The notes: generated by a model from the sequence alone, not told the origin. DNA of 64,000 bases from Clostridium_AI sp964409685 (GCA_964409685.1 CAYPEJ010000005.1:1-64000); one strand, 5' to 3'. Counted from the stretch's first letter, positions 42,705 to 51,089 are shown. Made by a program: numbers and translations.

Positions 42705-43922
42705 TTACACCGAATTACTTACCGAATTATACAATGAGAACATTGGCGACAATACCGCAAGCATAATCGTACCAACGATCAACGCCAGCACAATAATAAT
42801 CACTGGTTCCATAATAGTAACAATAGCTTGCGTTGCATTTTTTACATCTTCTTCATAAAAATCTGCCACTTTATCAAGCATACTTTCCATATTTCCCGTT
42901 TCTTCTCCAATGCGAATCATACGGTATACCATAGGTGGAAATTGTCCTGATGCTTCTAATGGTTCTGACAACGCAACGCCCCGCTCCACTTCATCCTTTG
43001 CCTGCAACAATGTCTCCTTAAATACTTCATTTTCCACAACATTAGATGAAATCTCCACTGCATCAATTAACGAAATTCCAGATGCTAACAAGGTACTTAA
43101 CGTTCTCGTAAAGGTTGCCGAGGCTGATTTTCGAACTAATTTTCCAAACAACGGAAGTTTCAGCACCAACTGACTTAACTGATACTTTCCCTTATCTGAA
43201 CTTTTATAAATTCCAAACAACACTCCCATTAATACTGCAAAGCAAATCAATAACAGTCCATTATCTGTTATAAAGTGACTTACATTGATAACCATAATCG
43301 TAATGGCAGGCAATTCACCATCCACTTCTTCAAACATATCCAAGAAACTTGGCACAACTTTTACCATCATAACGATTACAACTGCAATAGCCACTACGAT
43401 AACCACAATTGGATAAATCATTGCATTTTTCACCGTTGACTTTAACGTATCACTTTTTTCAAAATGAATTGTCATTCGTTCAAATGCAATATCTAAGCTT
43501 CCCGACGCTTCTCCCGCTTCCACCATATTAATTAAAATATCTGGAAATACCTTCGGCTGCCTTCGCATTCCATCTGCTAAACTTTCTCCCTTTTCCACAG
43601 CTGTCTGAACTTCCCGAATTCCTTTCGCTAGATAGTGATTTTCACTTTGTTCGTAGAGCATTTCCAATGCCCCTACAATCGTTACTCCCGCATTGATAAT
43701 ACAGTGAAACTGTCTGCAAAAAATCGCTAATTCTTTGGAACTAACTCGTTTTCCAATTGCAATGTCAATGTCTTTGGTCAATAATGTTTGCTCCGTAACA
43801 TGAATGGGAACAAGTCCCTGTACTTTCAGTGCGTGCTTTACTGCCTCTTCGTCGTTTCCTTCTAGATTTCCTCTTTTTGATTTACCACTTTGATCAATTG
43901 CTTCGTAATCAAAAACTGGCAC
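42705..43922 (-). CDS. pilC: Type IV pilus inner-membrane platform protein PilC
   Basis: A 405-residue GspF/PilC protein with two cytoplasmic domains, each followed by membrane helices (three in total). Both copies of the family signature are visible: the first around FCRQFHCIINAGVTIVGALEML and the second around FTRTLSTLLASGISLIDAVEI. The C terminus (IVTIMEPVIIIVLALIVGTIM) is the usual last helix. Start: GTG at 43922 gives VPVFDYEAIDQ, the normal N terminus of the family, with GGGGGAG 5 bases upstream; the ATG at 43943 is not preceded by such a site. Confidence 0.92.
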   Translation of the reverse strand: MPVFDYEAIDQSGKSKRGNLEGNDEEAVKHALKVQGLVPIHVTEQTLLTKDIDIAIGKRVSSKELAIFCRQFHCIINAGVTIVGALEMLYEQSENHYLAKGIREVQTAVEKGESLADGMRRQPKVFPDILINMVEAGEASGSLDIAFERMTIHFEKSDTLKSTVKNAMIYPIVVIVVAIAVVIVMMVKVVPSFLDMFEEVDGELPAITIMVINVSHFITDNGLLLICFAVLMGVLFGIYKSSDKGKYQLSQLVLKLPLFGKLVRKSASATFTRTLSTLLASGISLIDAVEISSNVVENEVFKETLLQAKDEVERGVALSEPLEASGQFPPMVYRMIRIGEETGNMESMLDKVADFYEEDVKNATQAIVTIMEPVIIIVLALIVGTIMLAVLSPMFSLYNSVSNSV

Positions 43923-43947
43923 TCCCACTCCCCCTTTAACCATTTCT

Positions 43948-45003
43948 CTAATACAGTCTTTTTTCTAATACAGATGGATCTTGCGAATAAGTAAGCGCAT
44001 GTTCCGCATCAATTTTCCCAGTTCGATATAATTCAAAGATGGCATCGTCTAACGCTTGCATCCCTATTTTTCTTGATGTTTGTATCATACTTGGTATCTG
44101 AAATGTTTTTCCTTCCCGCACTAAATTTTTAATCGCTGGTGTTCCAATCATAACCTCAAATGCCGCCACACGTCCGTGCGCGTTTGACAATGGAATCAGC
44201 TGCTGACTAATGACCGCCTCTAACACTGTCGCAAGCTGGATTCGCACCTGCTGCTGTTGGTTGGGTGGAAATACATCGATTATTCGGTCTATGGTAGCTG
44301 CTGCTCCAATCGTATGTAACGTAGAAAATACAAGATGTCCAGTTTCCGCTGCTGTAATTGCCGTGGAAATGGTCTCTAAATCTCGCATTTCTCCAACTAA
44401 AATAACATCTGGATCTTCTCGCAATGCCGCACGAAGGGCATTTGCATAAGAATTGGTATCTAATCCAACTTCTCGTTGATTTACAATGGATTTTTCATGT
44501 GAATGTAGATATTCGATAGGGTCTTCTAACGTAATAATATGAGATGAGTAATTTTGATTAATTTGATCAATAAGCGATGCTAATGTAGTAGACTTTCCAC
44601 TTCCTGTTGGTCCTGTTACCAAAACTAAACCTCGCTTTTTGTGAATTAGTTCTAACATAGCAGGTGTAATCCCAAGGGATTGAGGTTCTGGTATAGTAGT
44701 TCCCACTAAACGAATGACACAGGCAAGGGAACCTCTTTGTTTAAATACATTAACACGGTATCTTCCAAGATGAGGAATAGAGTATGCAAAATCCACCTCT
44801 CCATATTCCTCTAAGACTTTCTTTTGTCGTTCTCCTAATAAGGGTGTAATAATCACTTCCGTATCCGTTGGTGTCAACTTTGGTAAATCGATATTTCTAA
44901 GTTTTCCATTTACTCTACACTTCGGAGGTATTCCTACTGTAATATGTAAATCGGATGCGTTGTTTTCCTTAGATATGGTAAGTAAGTCATTTATCGTAAC
45001 CAT
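43948..45003 (-). CDS. pilT: Pilus retraction ATPase PilT
   Basis: A 351-residue hexameric ATPase that drives pilus retraction. Visible: N-terminal PAS-like part (INDLLTISKENNASDLHITVG), Walker A GPTGSGKSTT, Asp box LEDPIEYLH, Walker B ILVGEMRDLETI, His box LVFSTLHTIGAA, and the retraction-specific motif AIKNLVREGK in place of the AIRNLIREGK consensus. That last motif separates it from PilB. It lies 6 bp after pilB. ATG at 45003 follows AAAGGG at 6 bases. Its presence implies that the pili retract, so twitching or DNA uptake is possible. Confidence 0.93.
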   Translation of the reverse strand: MVTINDLLTISKENNASDLHITVGIPPKCRVNGKLRNIDLPKLTPTDTEVIITPLLGERQKKVLEEYGEVDFAYSIPHLGRYRVNVFKQRGSLACVIRLVGTTIPEPQSLGITPAMLELIHKKRGLVLVTGPTGSGKSTTLASLIDQINQNYSSHIITLEDPIEYLHSHEKSIVNQREVGLDTNSYANALRAALREDPDVILVGEMRDLETISTAITAAETGHLVFSTLHTIGAAATIDRIIDVFPPNQQQQVRIQLATVLEAVISQQLIPLSNAHGRVAAFEVMIGTPAIKNLVREGKTFQIPSMIQTSRKIGMQALDDAIFELYRTGKIDAEHALTYSQDPSVLEKRLY

Positions 45004-45024
45004 TCTATACCCTTTCATTTTAAT

Positions 45025-46749
45025 TTATTGTTCATAAGCAATTCTTTGCATTTCTGATATAGATGTCGTTCCATCTAGGACAAATTTAGACGCTGACATT
45101 CGAAGGGTATGCATTCCTTCCTCTAATGCGACTCGCTTAATCTCATCGGCGCCTCGTTCTTTACTAATTACTTCTTTTAGGGTTTGTGTTACCGTCATAA
45201 TCTCATAGACTCCAATTCGTCCTAAATAGCCCGTATTATTGCATTGTTGGCATCCACACGGCTCATAAAGCTCCAACGGTTGTTCTTTTGGATAGTCCAA
45301 CAATTCTTTTTCTGTTCTAGTCGCCAATCTTGCAGTTTTGCACTTTGGACACAACCTTCTTACAAGACGTTGCGCAATGACTCCAATCACAGAATCCGCA
45401 ATCAAATAAGATTCAATCCCCATATCTGCTAAACGCGTTATGGTGCTTGCTGCGCTATTGGTATGTAAGGTACTTACCACTAAATGTCCCGTAATAGAAG
45501 CCTTTACTGCAATCTCCGCCGTTTCTCGGTCACGTATCTCCCCAATCATAATAATATCTGGGTCTTGTCGCAAAATCGCACGTAATGCATTGGCAAATGT
45601 CATATCTGCCTTATTATTTACTTGCACTTGATTAATCCCATCAATATTTGCCTCTACTGGGTCTTCTACTGTAATAATATTTACACCGTCCACATTTAAC
45701 TCACTTAATGCTGTATACAATGTGGTAGACTTTCCGCTTCCTGTTGGTCCCGTAACTAAGATTATTCCATGAGGATGTCTTAAAATACTGTCGAATGCAG
45801 CCAGTTCTTCTTCATTAAATCCTAAATTCCGTTTGTCTCTTGTTAATCCTTGCTTGGACGTCAAACGCATAACGACTTTTTCACCATATACAGTTGGTAA
45901 TACCGAAACACGAATATCAAATTCATTTCGATCTACGATACTTGTAATACGGCCATCTTGTGGTTTTCGCTTTTCGGAGATGTCCATGCCTCCTACGATT
46001 TTAATACGTGTCACAATGGCAGAAAGTAACTCCGTTCCATAACTCATCACGGTTTTTAGTACACCATCCACTCGATACCGAATTCGAACTTGCCGCTCCA
46101 TCGGTTCAATGTGAATATCACTAGCTCGCTGTCGCACTGCCTGTTCAATAATCTTATTCACTAGTTGTACAATCGGCGCATTGTTTATCTCATCCTCTAA
46201 ATTTATGGTCTCTTCTTTCTTAATACTATTCTTCCGTTCTTCCTGTTCTTTGGCAAACTTTTCAGCGGCCTCCATTGCTTCATTATTGCCATAATACTTA
46301 TCTAATGCTGCAATAATGTCGGATGGTGTCGTTACCACTGGTTCTATCTGCATGTTGGTCAAAAATGATAAATCATCTATGGCATAAATGTCCATGGGAT
46401 CTGCCATTGCCACTCGTAATTCATTCATATTTAGCATACTATACGCAAATGGAATACAATTATATTTTCGCAAAACAGACTCTTTTACTAACTGTAAAAT
46501 CTCATCTGCTATCTCAATCTCTGAAAGGTAAATCATATCCACACCAAGCTGTCTATGTAATGCTTCGGCTATATCCATATCTGATATGTATCCTAAGTCT
46601 ATTAAGCTTTCACCAAGCTTTCTTCCTGTTGCTTTCTGGTTCTCTAACGCAGTCACAAGTTGTTCTTCTGATATTGCTCCGCTGGTAACTAACAAGTCTC
46701 CTAATCGTTTTTTTCTTCTTCCACCTTGATCTACAATTCGAGTGCCCAA
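45025..46749 (-). CDS. pilB: Pilus extension ATPase PilB with MshEN domain
   Basis: A 574-residue extension ATPase, first gene of the pilus operon. The N-terminal 140 residues carry MshEN repeats: RLGDLLVTSGAISEEQLVTA and KLGESLIDLGYISDMDIAEA match the RLGxxLxxxG pattern that binds c-di-GMP. The core has Walker A GPTGSGKSTT, Walker B IIMIGEIRDRETA, His box LVVSTLHTNSAA and a four-cysteine zinc site (CPKC ... CGCQQC). The start is TTG at 46749, with GAGGTGG 9 bases upstream; an in-frame stop lies six codons earlier, so no other start is available. Confidence 0.93.
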   Translation of the reverse strand: MGTRIVDQGGRRKKRLGDLLVTSGAISEEQLVTALENQKATGRKLGESLIDLGYISDMDIAEALHRQLGVDMIYLSEIEIADEILQLVKESVLRKYNCIPFAYSMLNMNELRVAMADPMDIYAIDDLSFLTNMQIEPVVTTPSDIIAALDKYYGNNEAMEAAEKFAKEQEERKNSIKKEETINLEDEINNAPIVQLVNKIIEQAVRQRASDIHIEPMERQVRIRYRVDGVLKTVMSYGTELLSAIVTRIKIVGGMDISEKRKPQDGRITSIVDRNEFDIRVSVLPTVYGEKVVMRLTSKQGLTRDKRNLGFNEEELAAFDSILRHPHGIILVTGPTGSGKSTTLYTALSELNVDGVNIITVEDPVEANIDGINQVQVNNKADMTFANALRAILRQDPDIIMIGEIRDRETAEIAVKASITGHLVVSTLHTNSAASTITRLADMGIESYLIADSVIGVIAQRLVRRLCPKCKTARLATRTEKELLDYPKEQPLELYEPCGCQQCNNTGYLGRIGVYEIMTVTQTLKEVISKERGADEIKRVALEEGMHTLRMSASKFVLDGTTSISEMQRIAYEQ

Positions 46750-46873
46750 ATTTCCATACCACCTCTAACTTCTTCCAATCTGATGGACATAGTTCCCATT
46801 CACCTCTTAATTGGTTATTTTTACCATAATTGATAACTTGTAAACTTCCTTCTTTCCTATAGTATGTCTGAAT

Positions 46874-46879
46874 ATTATA
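46874..46879 (-). promoter_or_regulatory. Possible -10 of the pilus operon
   Basis: TATAAT lies 125 bp upstream of the pilB start on the minus strand. The -35 is poor (AGGACA at 15-bp spacing). No c-di-GMP riboswitch consensus was found in the 46750-47041 gap; otherwise that gap holds only the terminator of the GerMN gene. Confidence 0.35.
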
Positions 46880-46956
46880 AAAAAGAACCACTTTTGTCCT
46901 ATTTTTTTATAACATTTGCTTATAAAACTTTTAAGGAAATATAGCTCCTATGAATT

Positions 46957-46988
46957 AAAAAATAGGCCTATGATAAACATATAGCCCA
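46957..46988 (-). terminator. Terminator of the GerMN lipoprotein gene
   Basis: GGGCTAT (46981-46987) pairs imperfectly with ATAGGCC (46965-46971) on the minus strand and is followed by TATTTTTT. Confidence 0.6.
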
Positions 46989-47041
46989 TTCTTATACATC
47001 TTTTATTCTAATATTTAAACTTGTGAATAGTAATGTATTTC

Positions 47042-47656
47042 TTACTTCTCCACAAATTCTTCATAAAACGTCTGTGGTTCATCGTAAATGCAATGACCTG
47101 TTTCGATTACTTCATCATTGGCACTAACCATAATGGATTGTAAATGGAAGTTTTCAATCATCGTATTGACAATGGCACCCATCATCATCGCTTCCCCTGC
47201 AGTACCTGTATGTTGGATTCCATCCATAAAATAATCCGATAAATCGATCTCTGCAGTTAGTTTATCAGATATCTCTGCTCCTTCGTCATCCAAACTAATA
47301 TATTGTCCGTTGTCCTTTAAAATGAAATAGTTAATCTCTGTTCCTTCTGGCAACGCACCTTTTTCTACAAGTGCTTGAATAATACCTTCTGGTGTCCTAT
47401 GACATTTTTCAACAACAGGAACTAAGTATTCTGCATTTTCATCTGGAAGATACAATGTTACATCTGCAAGTTCTGCATCTACATTTTCAGAAGGTACTGG
47501 TAAATATGTATTGTCTGGTATAATACTGACTTCCACATCTTGACTTTCCACATCTTCACTACTATTTTTACAAGATGTAAATGAAAGCGCCATCATACAA
47601 AGTGTAGTACATATAAGAACTTTTTTATGTACATTTTTAAGTGTCTTTCTCCACAT
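47042..47656 (-). CDS. GerMN domain lipoprotein
   Basis: A 204-residue lipoprotein: signal peptide and lipobox (SFTSC, Cys about 30), an acidic linker, then a GerMN-type domain from about residue 65 (ADVTLYLPDENAEYLVPVVEKC, then TPEGIIQALVEKGALPEGT, then LTAEIDLSDYF). GerMN domains occur in the sporulation lipoprotein GerM and in LpqB. The gene has its own promoter and lies beside sigK, which fits a sporulation or envelope role, but this is inference. GGAGGAGG 6 bases upstream fixes the start at 47656. Confidence 0.78.
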   Translation of the reverse strand: MWRKTLKNVHKKVLICTTLCMMALSFTSCKNSSEDVESQDVEVSIIPDNTYLPVPSENVDAELADVTLYLPDENAEYLVPVVEKCHRTPEGIIQALVEKGALPEGTEINYFILKDNGQYISLDDEGAEISDKLTAEIDLSDYFMDGIQHTGTAGEAMMMGAIVNTMIENFHLQSIMVSANDEVIETGHCIYDEPQTFYEEFVEK

Positions 47657-47689
47657 AAATTTCCTCCTCCCCCTAAGCATTTTGTCCCT

Positions 47690-47718
47690 ATTATAGCATA
47701 GCTTGTCCCCAATCGCAA
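47690..47718 (-). promoter_or_regulatory. Promoter of the GerMN lipoprotein gene
   Basis: TTGCGA (47713-47718) and TATAAT (47690-47695) on the minus strand are 17 bp apart. It borders the repeat element. Confidence 0.6.
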
Positions 47719-47730
47719 CGAACAAAAGAA

Positions 47731-47874
47731 CAAAGTGTATGTTCCTCACACTCTCGCGTCTTATGTTTACTACAAGGAACATACACTTTGCCGCGCCGAG
47801 GGGGATTCGCTGTTTTTCAAGCGAATATCTTCCTTTCCCCCGAGTGCGCATCCTGCCCCTGTTTTTTAAGGGCT
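47731..47874 (+). repeat. Intact copy of a structured interspersed repeat
   Basis: A 144-bp element between GerMN and sigK. It holds a 15-bp perfect inverted repeat (47731-47745 with 47776-47790) around a 30-nt loop, and a second stem (GGGGG at 47800-47804 with CCCCC at 47837-47841, inner ATTCGCT/AGCGAAT). Its right end includes the first two bases of the sigK stop codon. Parts of it recur at 12362-12390 (left end) and 16207-16239 (right end). No coding capacity is seen; a MITE-like or RNA-type repeat is likely, and the stems could also terminate sigK transcription. Confidence 0.65.
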
Positions 47875-48502
47875 ATTTTTCATTTTCATATCTATTTCTT
47901 AATTTCCTAAGAGCTTTCTTTTCTATACGGCTAACATAACTTCGACTGATACCTAACATATTGGCAATCTCACGCTGCGTTACTTCTTTTTCGGTATAAA
48001 GTCCATATCGGAGAATAATAATCTGCTTTTCTCTGGTACTTAGTGTATCATCTAAAAATGAATATAGTTTTTTCACATTTTCAGAAAATTCCATAGATTC
48101 AACGACATCTTCATCTACTGATTCAATAATGTCGAGCAGGTTTATCTCGTTTCCCTCCTTGTCTGCCCCAATTGGTTCATACAGGTAAACATCCTTTGAT
48201 TGTTTCTTTCCGTTCCGCAGCATCATGAGCAACTCGTTTTCAATGCAGCGTGAAGCGTACGTTGCTAAGCGAATTCCTTTCTCTGCATCAAAAGTGTCAA
48301 TCGCCTTGATTAAACCAATGGTTCCGATAGAAATGAGATCATCAATTTCTCTGTCATTCGTGTTATATTTTTTTACAATGTGAGCCACAAGTCTAAGATT
48401 TCTCTCAATCAAAATCTCCCTGGCTTGTTGGTCTCCGTCCTTACATAACCGAATATAAAGCTGCTCTTCTTTGGTGCTTAGTGGAATTGGAAATGATTTC
48501 AA
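47873..48502 (-). CDS. sigK: Sporulation sigma factor SigK
   Basis: A 209-residue sigma-70 family factor of the late mother-cell type. Region 2 is RNLRLVAHIVKKYNTNDREIDDLISIGTIGLIKAI (core and -10 contacts), followed by GIRLATYASRCIENELLM; region 4 is TQREIANMLGISRSYVSRIEKKAL (helix-turn-helix). PIGADKEGNEINLLDI is typical of SigK/SigE. The protein starts directly with FPIPLS, so it lacks the membrane pro-sequence found in Bacillus, as in C. difficile. The start is TTG at 48502 with GAGGTG at 8 bases; a stop two codons upstream rules out a longer form. The gene is uninterrupted, without a skin element. Confidence 0.9.
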   Translation of the reverse strand: MKSFPIPLSTKEEQLYIRLCKDGDQQAREILIERNLRLVAHIVKKYNTNDREIDDLISIGTIGLIKAIDTFDAEKGIRLATYASRCIENELLMMLRNGKKQSKDVYLYEPIGADKEGNEINLLDIIESVDEDVVESMEFSENVKKLYSFLDDTLSTREKQIIILRYGLYTEKEVTQREIANMLGISRSYVSRIEKKALRKLRNRYENEK

Positions 48503-48536
48503 TAGTTAAGCACCTCATTATTAACCAGTTTACTAA

Positions 48537-48566
48537 CATAGTATGATGTGCCACCCTATTTAGTGC
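48537..48566 (-). promoter_or_regulatory. SigK- or SigE-like promoter upstream of sigK
   Basis: CATACTATG (48537-48545, minus strand) preceded at 17 bp by GCAC (48563-48566) resembles the SigK consensus AC-N17-CATANNNTA, and CATACTAT also resembles the SigE -10. It is 35 bp before the TTG start, the right place for a mother-cell promoter. Confidence 0.5.
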
Positions 48567-48644
48567 ATTTCCACCCAAAATATTTTTCTTTTTCCTATAA
48601 AGTCTAATAAGAAAATCCTATCGGAAATCTTTTTGAAAATAAAA

Positions 48645-49883
48645 CTAGTTTTCTTCTTTCTTACGTAATAAATCAAACGCTTCTAAAGAAACACCTAAAT
48701 CAACAAAGATTTTTTGTTTTGGATGTGGACAACTTTCCATCTCATTTCCTTCTTCGTCTGTGATACGTTTTACTACTACTTCAATATTTTCACCATTTGG
48801 CTTCATAACTTCAATAGTCTCGCCAACACAGAATTTATTTTTTTGTTCTAAGCTGTATAAACCTTCTTCATTTTGTTCACCAATTAAACCAAGGTATGTG
48901 TATCCTTTGATATAAGTGTTGTGTTCATACACTTGTGTTTCGTGTGTTGTTGGTCCATAGAAGAATCCTGTCGTAAATTGACGGTACGTGCATTTTGCGA
49001 TTTCTTCTTGGTAATGAGGAATCTTGCTTTCATATAATGCAGGATCTTTATAGTAATCGTCAATGGCTTCACGATAAGTTCTTGTTACAACTGCTACATA
49101 TAATGCAGTTTTCATTCTACCTTCAATTTTTAAGCTGTCGATACCAGCATCAATAATATCTGGAATATGATCAATCATACATAAATCTTTGGAGTTAAAG
49201 ATATAAGTTCCGCGTTCATTTTCTTCGATTGGCATATATTCGCCTGGTCTTGTTTCTTCCACGATGTGATATTTCCAACGACAAGGATGTGTGCAAGCAC
49301 CACGGTTTGCATCTCTTCCTGTCAAATAGTTACTTAAAAGACATCTACCAGAGTAACTCATACACATAGCACCATGAATAAATGTTTCAATTTCTAAATC
49401 ATCTGGAATGTTAGCACGGATTTCTTTAATTTCAGCGATGCTCAATTCACGAGCTGTTACAACACGAGTTGCACCTAATTTGTGCCAGAAGTTAAATGTA
49501 GCATAGTTTACATTATTTGCTTGTGTACTAACGTGTAACTCAATTTCTGGACATACTTCTTGTGCAATCTGGAAGATACCAGGGTCAGAAATAATAATGG
49601 CATCTGGTTTCACTTCTTTTAATTCTGTGAAGTACTCACGAGCTGCTTCTAAATCTTTATTATGACCAGTAATATTGGCTGTTACATAAACCTTTACACC
49701 ATGAGCATGAGCGTATTCGATTCCCTCTTTCATAGTTTCCTTTGTAAAGTTTTTCGCATTGGCACGTAAACTGAAAATCTCTCCACCAATATATACTGCA
49801 TCTGCACCAAATATTACTGCAACTTTTAATACTTCTAAACTACCTGCTGGTATTAGTAATTCAGGCTTTTCTCTTAATGCCAT
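48645..49883 (-). CDS. U32 family protein, tRNA U34 hydroxylation (TrhP-like)
   Basis: A 412-residue member of the peptidase U32 family. Despite the name, members act in prephenate-dependent hydroxylation of tRNA wobble uridine (TrhP, YrrO) and carry an iron-sulphur cluster. Visible: PELLIPAGSLEVLKVAVIFGADAVYIGG at the start, EIELHVSTQANN, HGAMCMSYSGRCLLS and GACTHPCRWKY with cluster cysteines, and SLKIEGRMKTALYVA. The trmR-like methyltransferase gene lies 39 bp upstream, matching yrrM-yrrO of Bacillus subtilis, where the two make mo5U34. Bacillus has two U32 genes in this locus; here only one is present. Confidence 0.88.
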   Translation of the reverse strand: MALREKPELLIPAGSLEVLKVAVIFGADAVYIGGEIFSLRANAKNFTKETMKEGIEYAHAHGVKVYVTANITGHNKDLEAAREYFTELKEVKPDAIIISDPGIFQIAQEVCPEIELHVSTQANNVNYATFNFWHKLGATRVVTARELSIAEIKEIRANIPDDLEIETFIHGAMCMSYSGRCLLSNYLTGRDANRGACTHPCRWKYHIVEETRPGEYMPIEENERGTYIFNSKDLCMIDHIPDIIDAGIDSLKIEGRMKTALYVAVVTRTYREAIDDYYKDPALYESKIPHYQEEIAKCTYRQFTTGFFYGPTTHETQVYEHNTYIKGYTYLGLIGEQNEEGLYSLEQKNKFCVGETIEVMKPNGENIEVVVKRITDEEGNEMESCPHPKQKIFVDLGVSLEAFDLLRKKEEN

Positions 49884-49922
49884 AGTTTTATCCTCTCAAT
49901 CTAAATTCATTCTAAATTCAAT

Positions 49923-50579
49923 CTATTTTTCTAATTTTGTGCTTAACGTAACCCCATCACCGATTGGCAATACAACCGTATCAAAATCTTCGGAATGTGT
50001 TAACGTATATAAATATTCTCTCATTCGAAAATGAATAGTACGATTTCTTCTTGTCACTGCATATCTAGATTCTACAATGTCTCCATCTTGTAATACATTG
50101 TCAGAGACAAGAAGCCCGCCTGTCTTTAATAGTGCAAAGATATCAGGCAAGAAATTTAGATACTGTCCTTTGGCTGCATCCATAAATATCATATCGTACG
50201 TTTTTCCTTCTTTCCTTAATTCAGAAAGAATCTCTGCCGCATCACCTTCTAAAATGGTGATGACATCTTCTTTGTTGGCTGTTTTTCTATTTTCTTTGGC
50301 TTGTCTTACACGGTCTTCCATTTTTTCAATAGTAGTAATATGTCCATCTTCTTTTAGAAACTGGCTCATGAAAATAGAAGAAAATCCAACTGCTGTTCCA
50401 ACTTCCAAAATCGTAGTTGGTTTATTATTGTGAATCAAGAAACGAAGCAAGCTTTGTGTTGGTTTCTTGATAATTGGAACATATTCACTTAATGATTTCT
50501 TTTCTAGCTGACGCAAAAATTCAGGTAGTTCTTGATCCAATGAATCAATATACGCAGCAATCCTTTCGTTTGTAATCAT
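49923..50579 (-). CDS. trmR: tRNA 5-hydroxyuridine O-methyltransferase (TrmR-like)
   Basis: A 218-residue class I SAM-dependent methyltransferase of the caffeoyl-CoA O-methyltransferase-like family, orthologous by context and size to YrrM/TrmR. Motifs: PTTILEVGTAVGFSSIFMSQFL (SAM loop), ITTIEKMEDRVRQAKEN, ILEGDAAEIL and YDMIFMDAAKGQYLNFL (metal-binding Asp), LLVSDNVLQDGDI. It methylates ho5U34 of tRNA to mo5U34 with S-adenosylmethionine. The neighbouring U32 gene supplies the hydroxylation step. The ATG at 50579 follows GGAG at 7 bases. Confidence 0.87.
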   Translation of the reverse strand: MITNERIAAYIDSLDQELPEFLRQLEKKSLSEYVPIIKKPTQSLLRFLIHNNKPTTILEVGTAVGFSSIFMSQFLKEDGHITTIEKMEDRVRQAKENRKTANKEDVITILEGDAAEILSELRKEGKTYDMIFMDAAKGQYLNFLPDIFALLKTGGLLVSDNVLQDGDIVESRYAVTRRNRTIHFRMREYLYTLTHSEDFDTVVLPIGDGVTLSTKLEK

Positions 50580-50616
50580 TGCTCTACTCCTGTAGTTATA
50601 ATACTTTTATACTTGA

Positions 50617-50654
50617 AAACGCGAGTATCTACTAGTTTCCTAATAAATACCCGC
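50617..50654 (-). terminator. Terminator after the MltG-like gene
   Basis: GCGAGTAT (50621-50628) pairs with ATACCCGC (50647-50654, one mismatch) and the minus-strand transcript continues GTTTTC. It separates the RNase J cluster from trmR. Confidence 0.5.
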
Positions 50655-50663
50655 ATCTTACAT

Positions 50664-51086
50664 TTATTCTAATTCATTATTATTCTCTAAGTTTGCACTT
50701 GGATCTGTAATCGTTTCAATAATCTCTCCATAATTCATGGAGGTATTTAACTTATAAACGCCTGGTAAAATGGGGTCTGAAGCATTTACCATAAGTTTTG
50801 CACGGATAAAAAAGGAATACTGATTTTTTATCACGCTCTTATATTCAAGTAATTCTGCAATATATTTGGTTGTATCACCACGTCTTATCGTAATCAGCAC
50901 GTCCGTTCCTGGTTCCTTTTCCACTGATACATTCCCAAATATTTGATACGAAAACTCATATGCTGACTTTGTAAATTGCATCATTCCCCAGATTAAGACT
51001 ACATAAAAACAAACGCTAAATAATATTCTAAGTGTTATCTTTACACCTTTTGGCACTTTGTTCTTCTTTGCTGATTGCTCTGTCAT
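50664..51086 (-). CDS. Short MltG-like membrane protein without the catalytic domain
   Basis: A 140-residue protein with one membrane helix (about 16-38) and an extracellular region like the LysM-like N-terminal part of the endolytic transglycosylase MltG (VLITIRRGDTTKYIAELLEYKSVIKNQYSFFIRAKL, then LPGVYKLNTSMNYGEIIETITD). Full MltG is about 340 residues or more and has the catalytic glutamate in the missing C-terminal domain, so this protein cannot cleave glycan. It ends in an Asn/Glu-rich tail and not abruptly, which suggests a settled short form. It follows the YlbF gene by 3 bp. Confidence 0.8.
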   Translation of the reverse strand: MTEQSAKKNKVPKGVKITLRILFSVCFYVVLIWGMMQFTKSAYEFSYQIFGNVSVEKEPGTDVLITIRRGDTTKYIAELLEYKSVIKNQYSFFIRAKLMVNASDPILPGVYKLNTSMNYGEIIETITDPSANLENNNELE

Positions 51087-51089
51087 GTG

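Noticed and set aside
46750..46891. A minus-strand open frame upstream of and overlapping pilB (reading VINYGKNNQLRGEWEL...)
   Set aside because: It runs out of frame into pilB, has no recognisable domain and its start lacks a ribosome site; the TTG start of pilB has a good one.
46750..47041. A c-di-GMP riboswitch in front of the pilus operon
   Set aside because: Looked for the conserved GEMM-I core and for a GEMM-II-like leader, as known in C. difficile pilus genes; neither is present.
47873..48502. A skin-type element interrupting sigK
   Set aside because: The sigK frame is continuous through regions 2 to 4.
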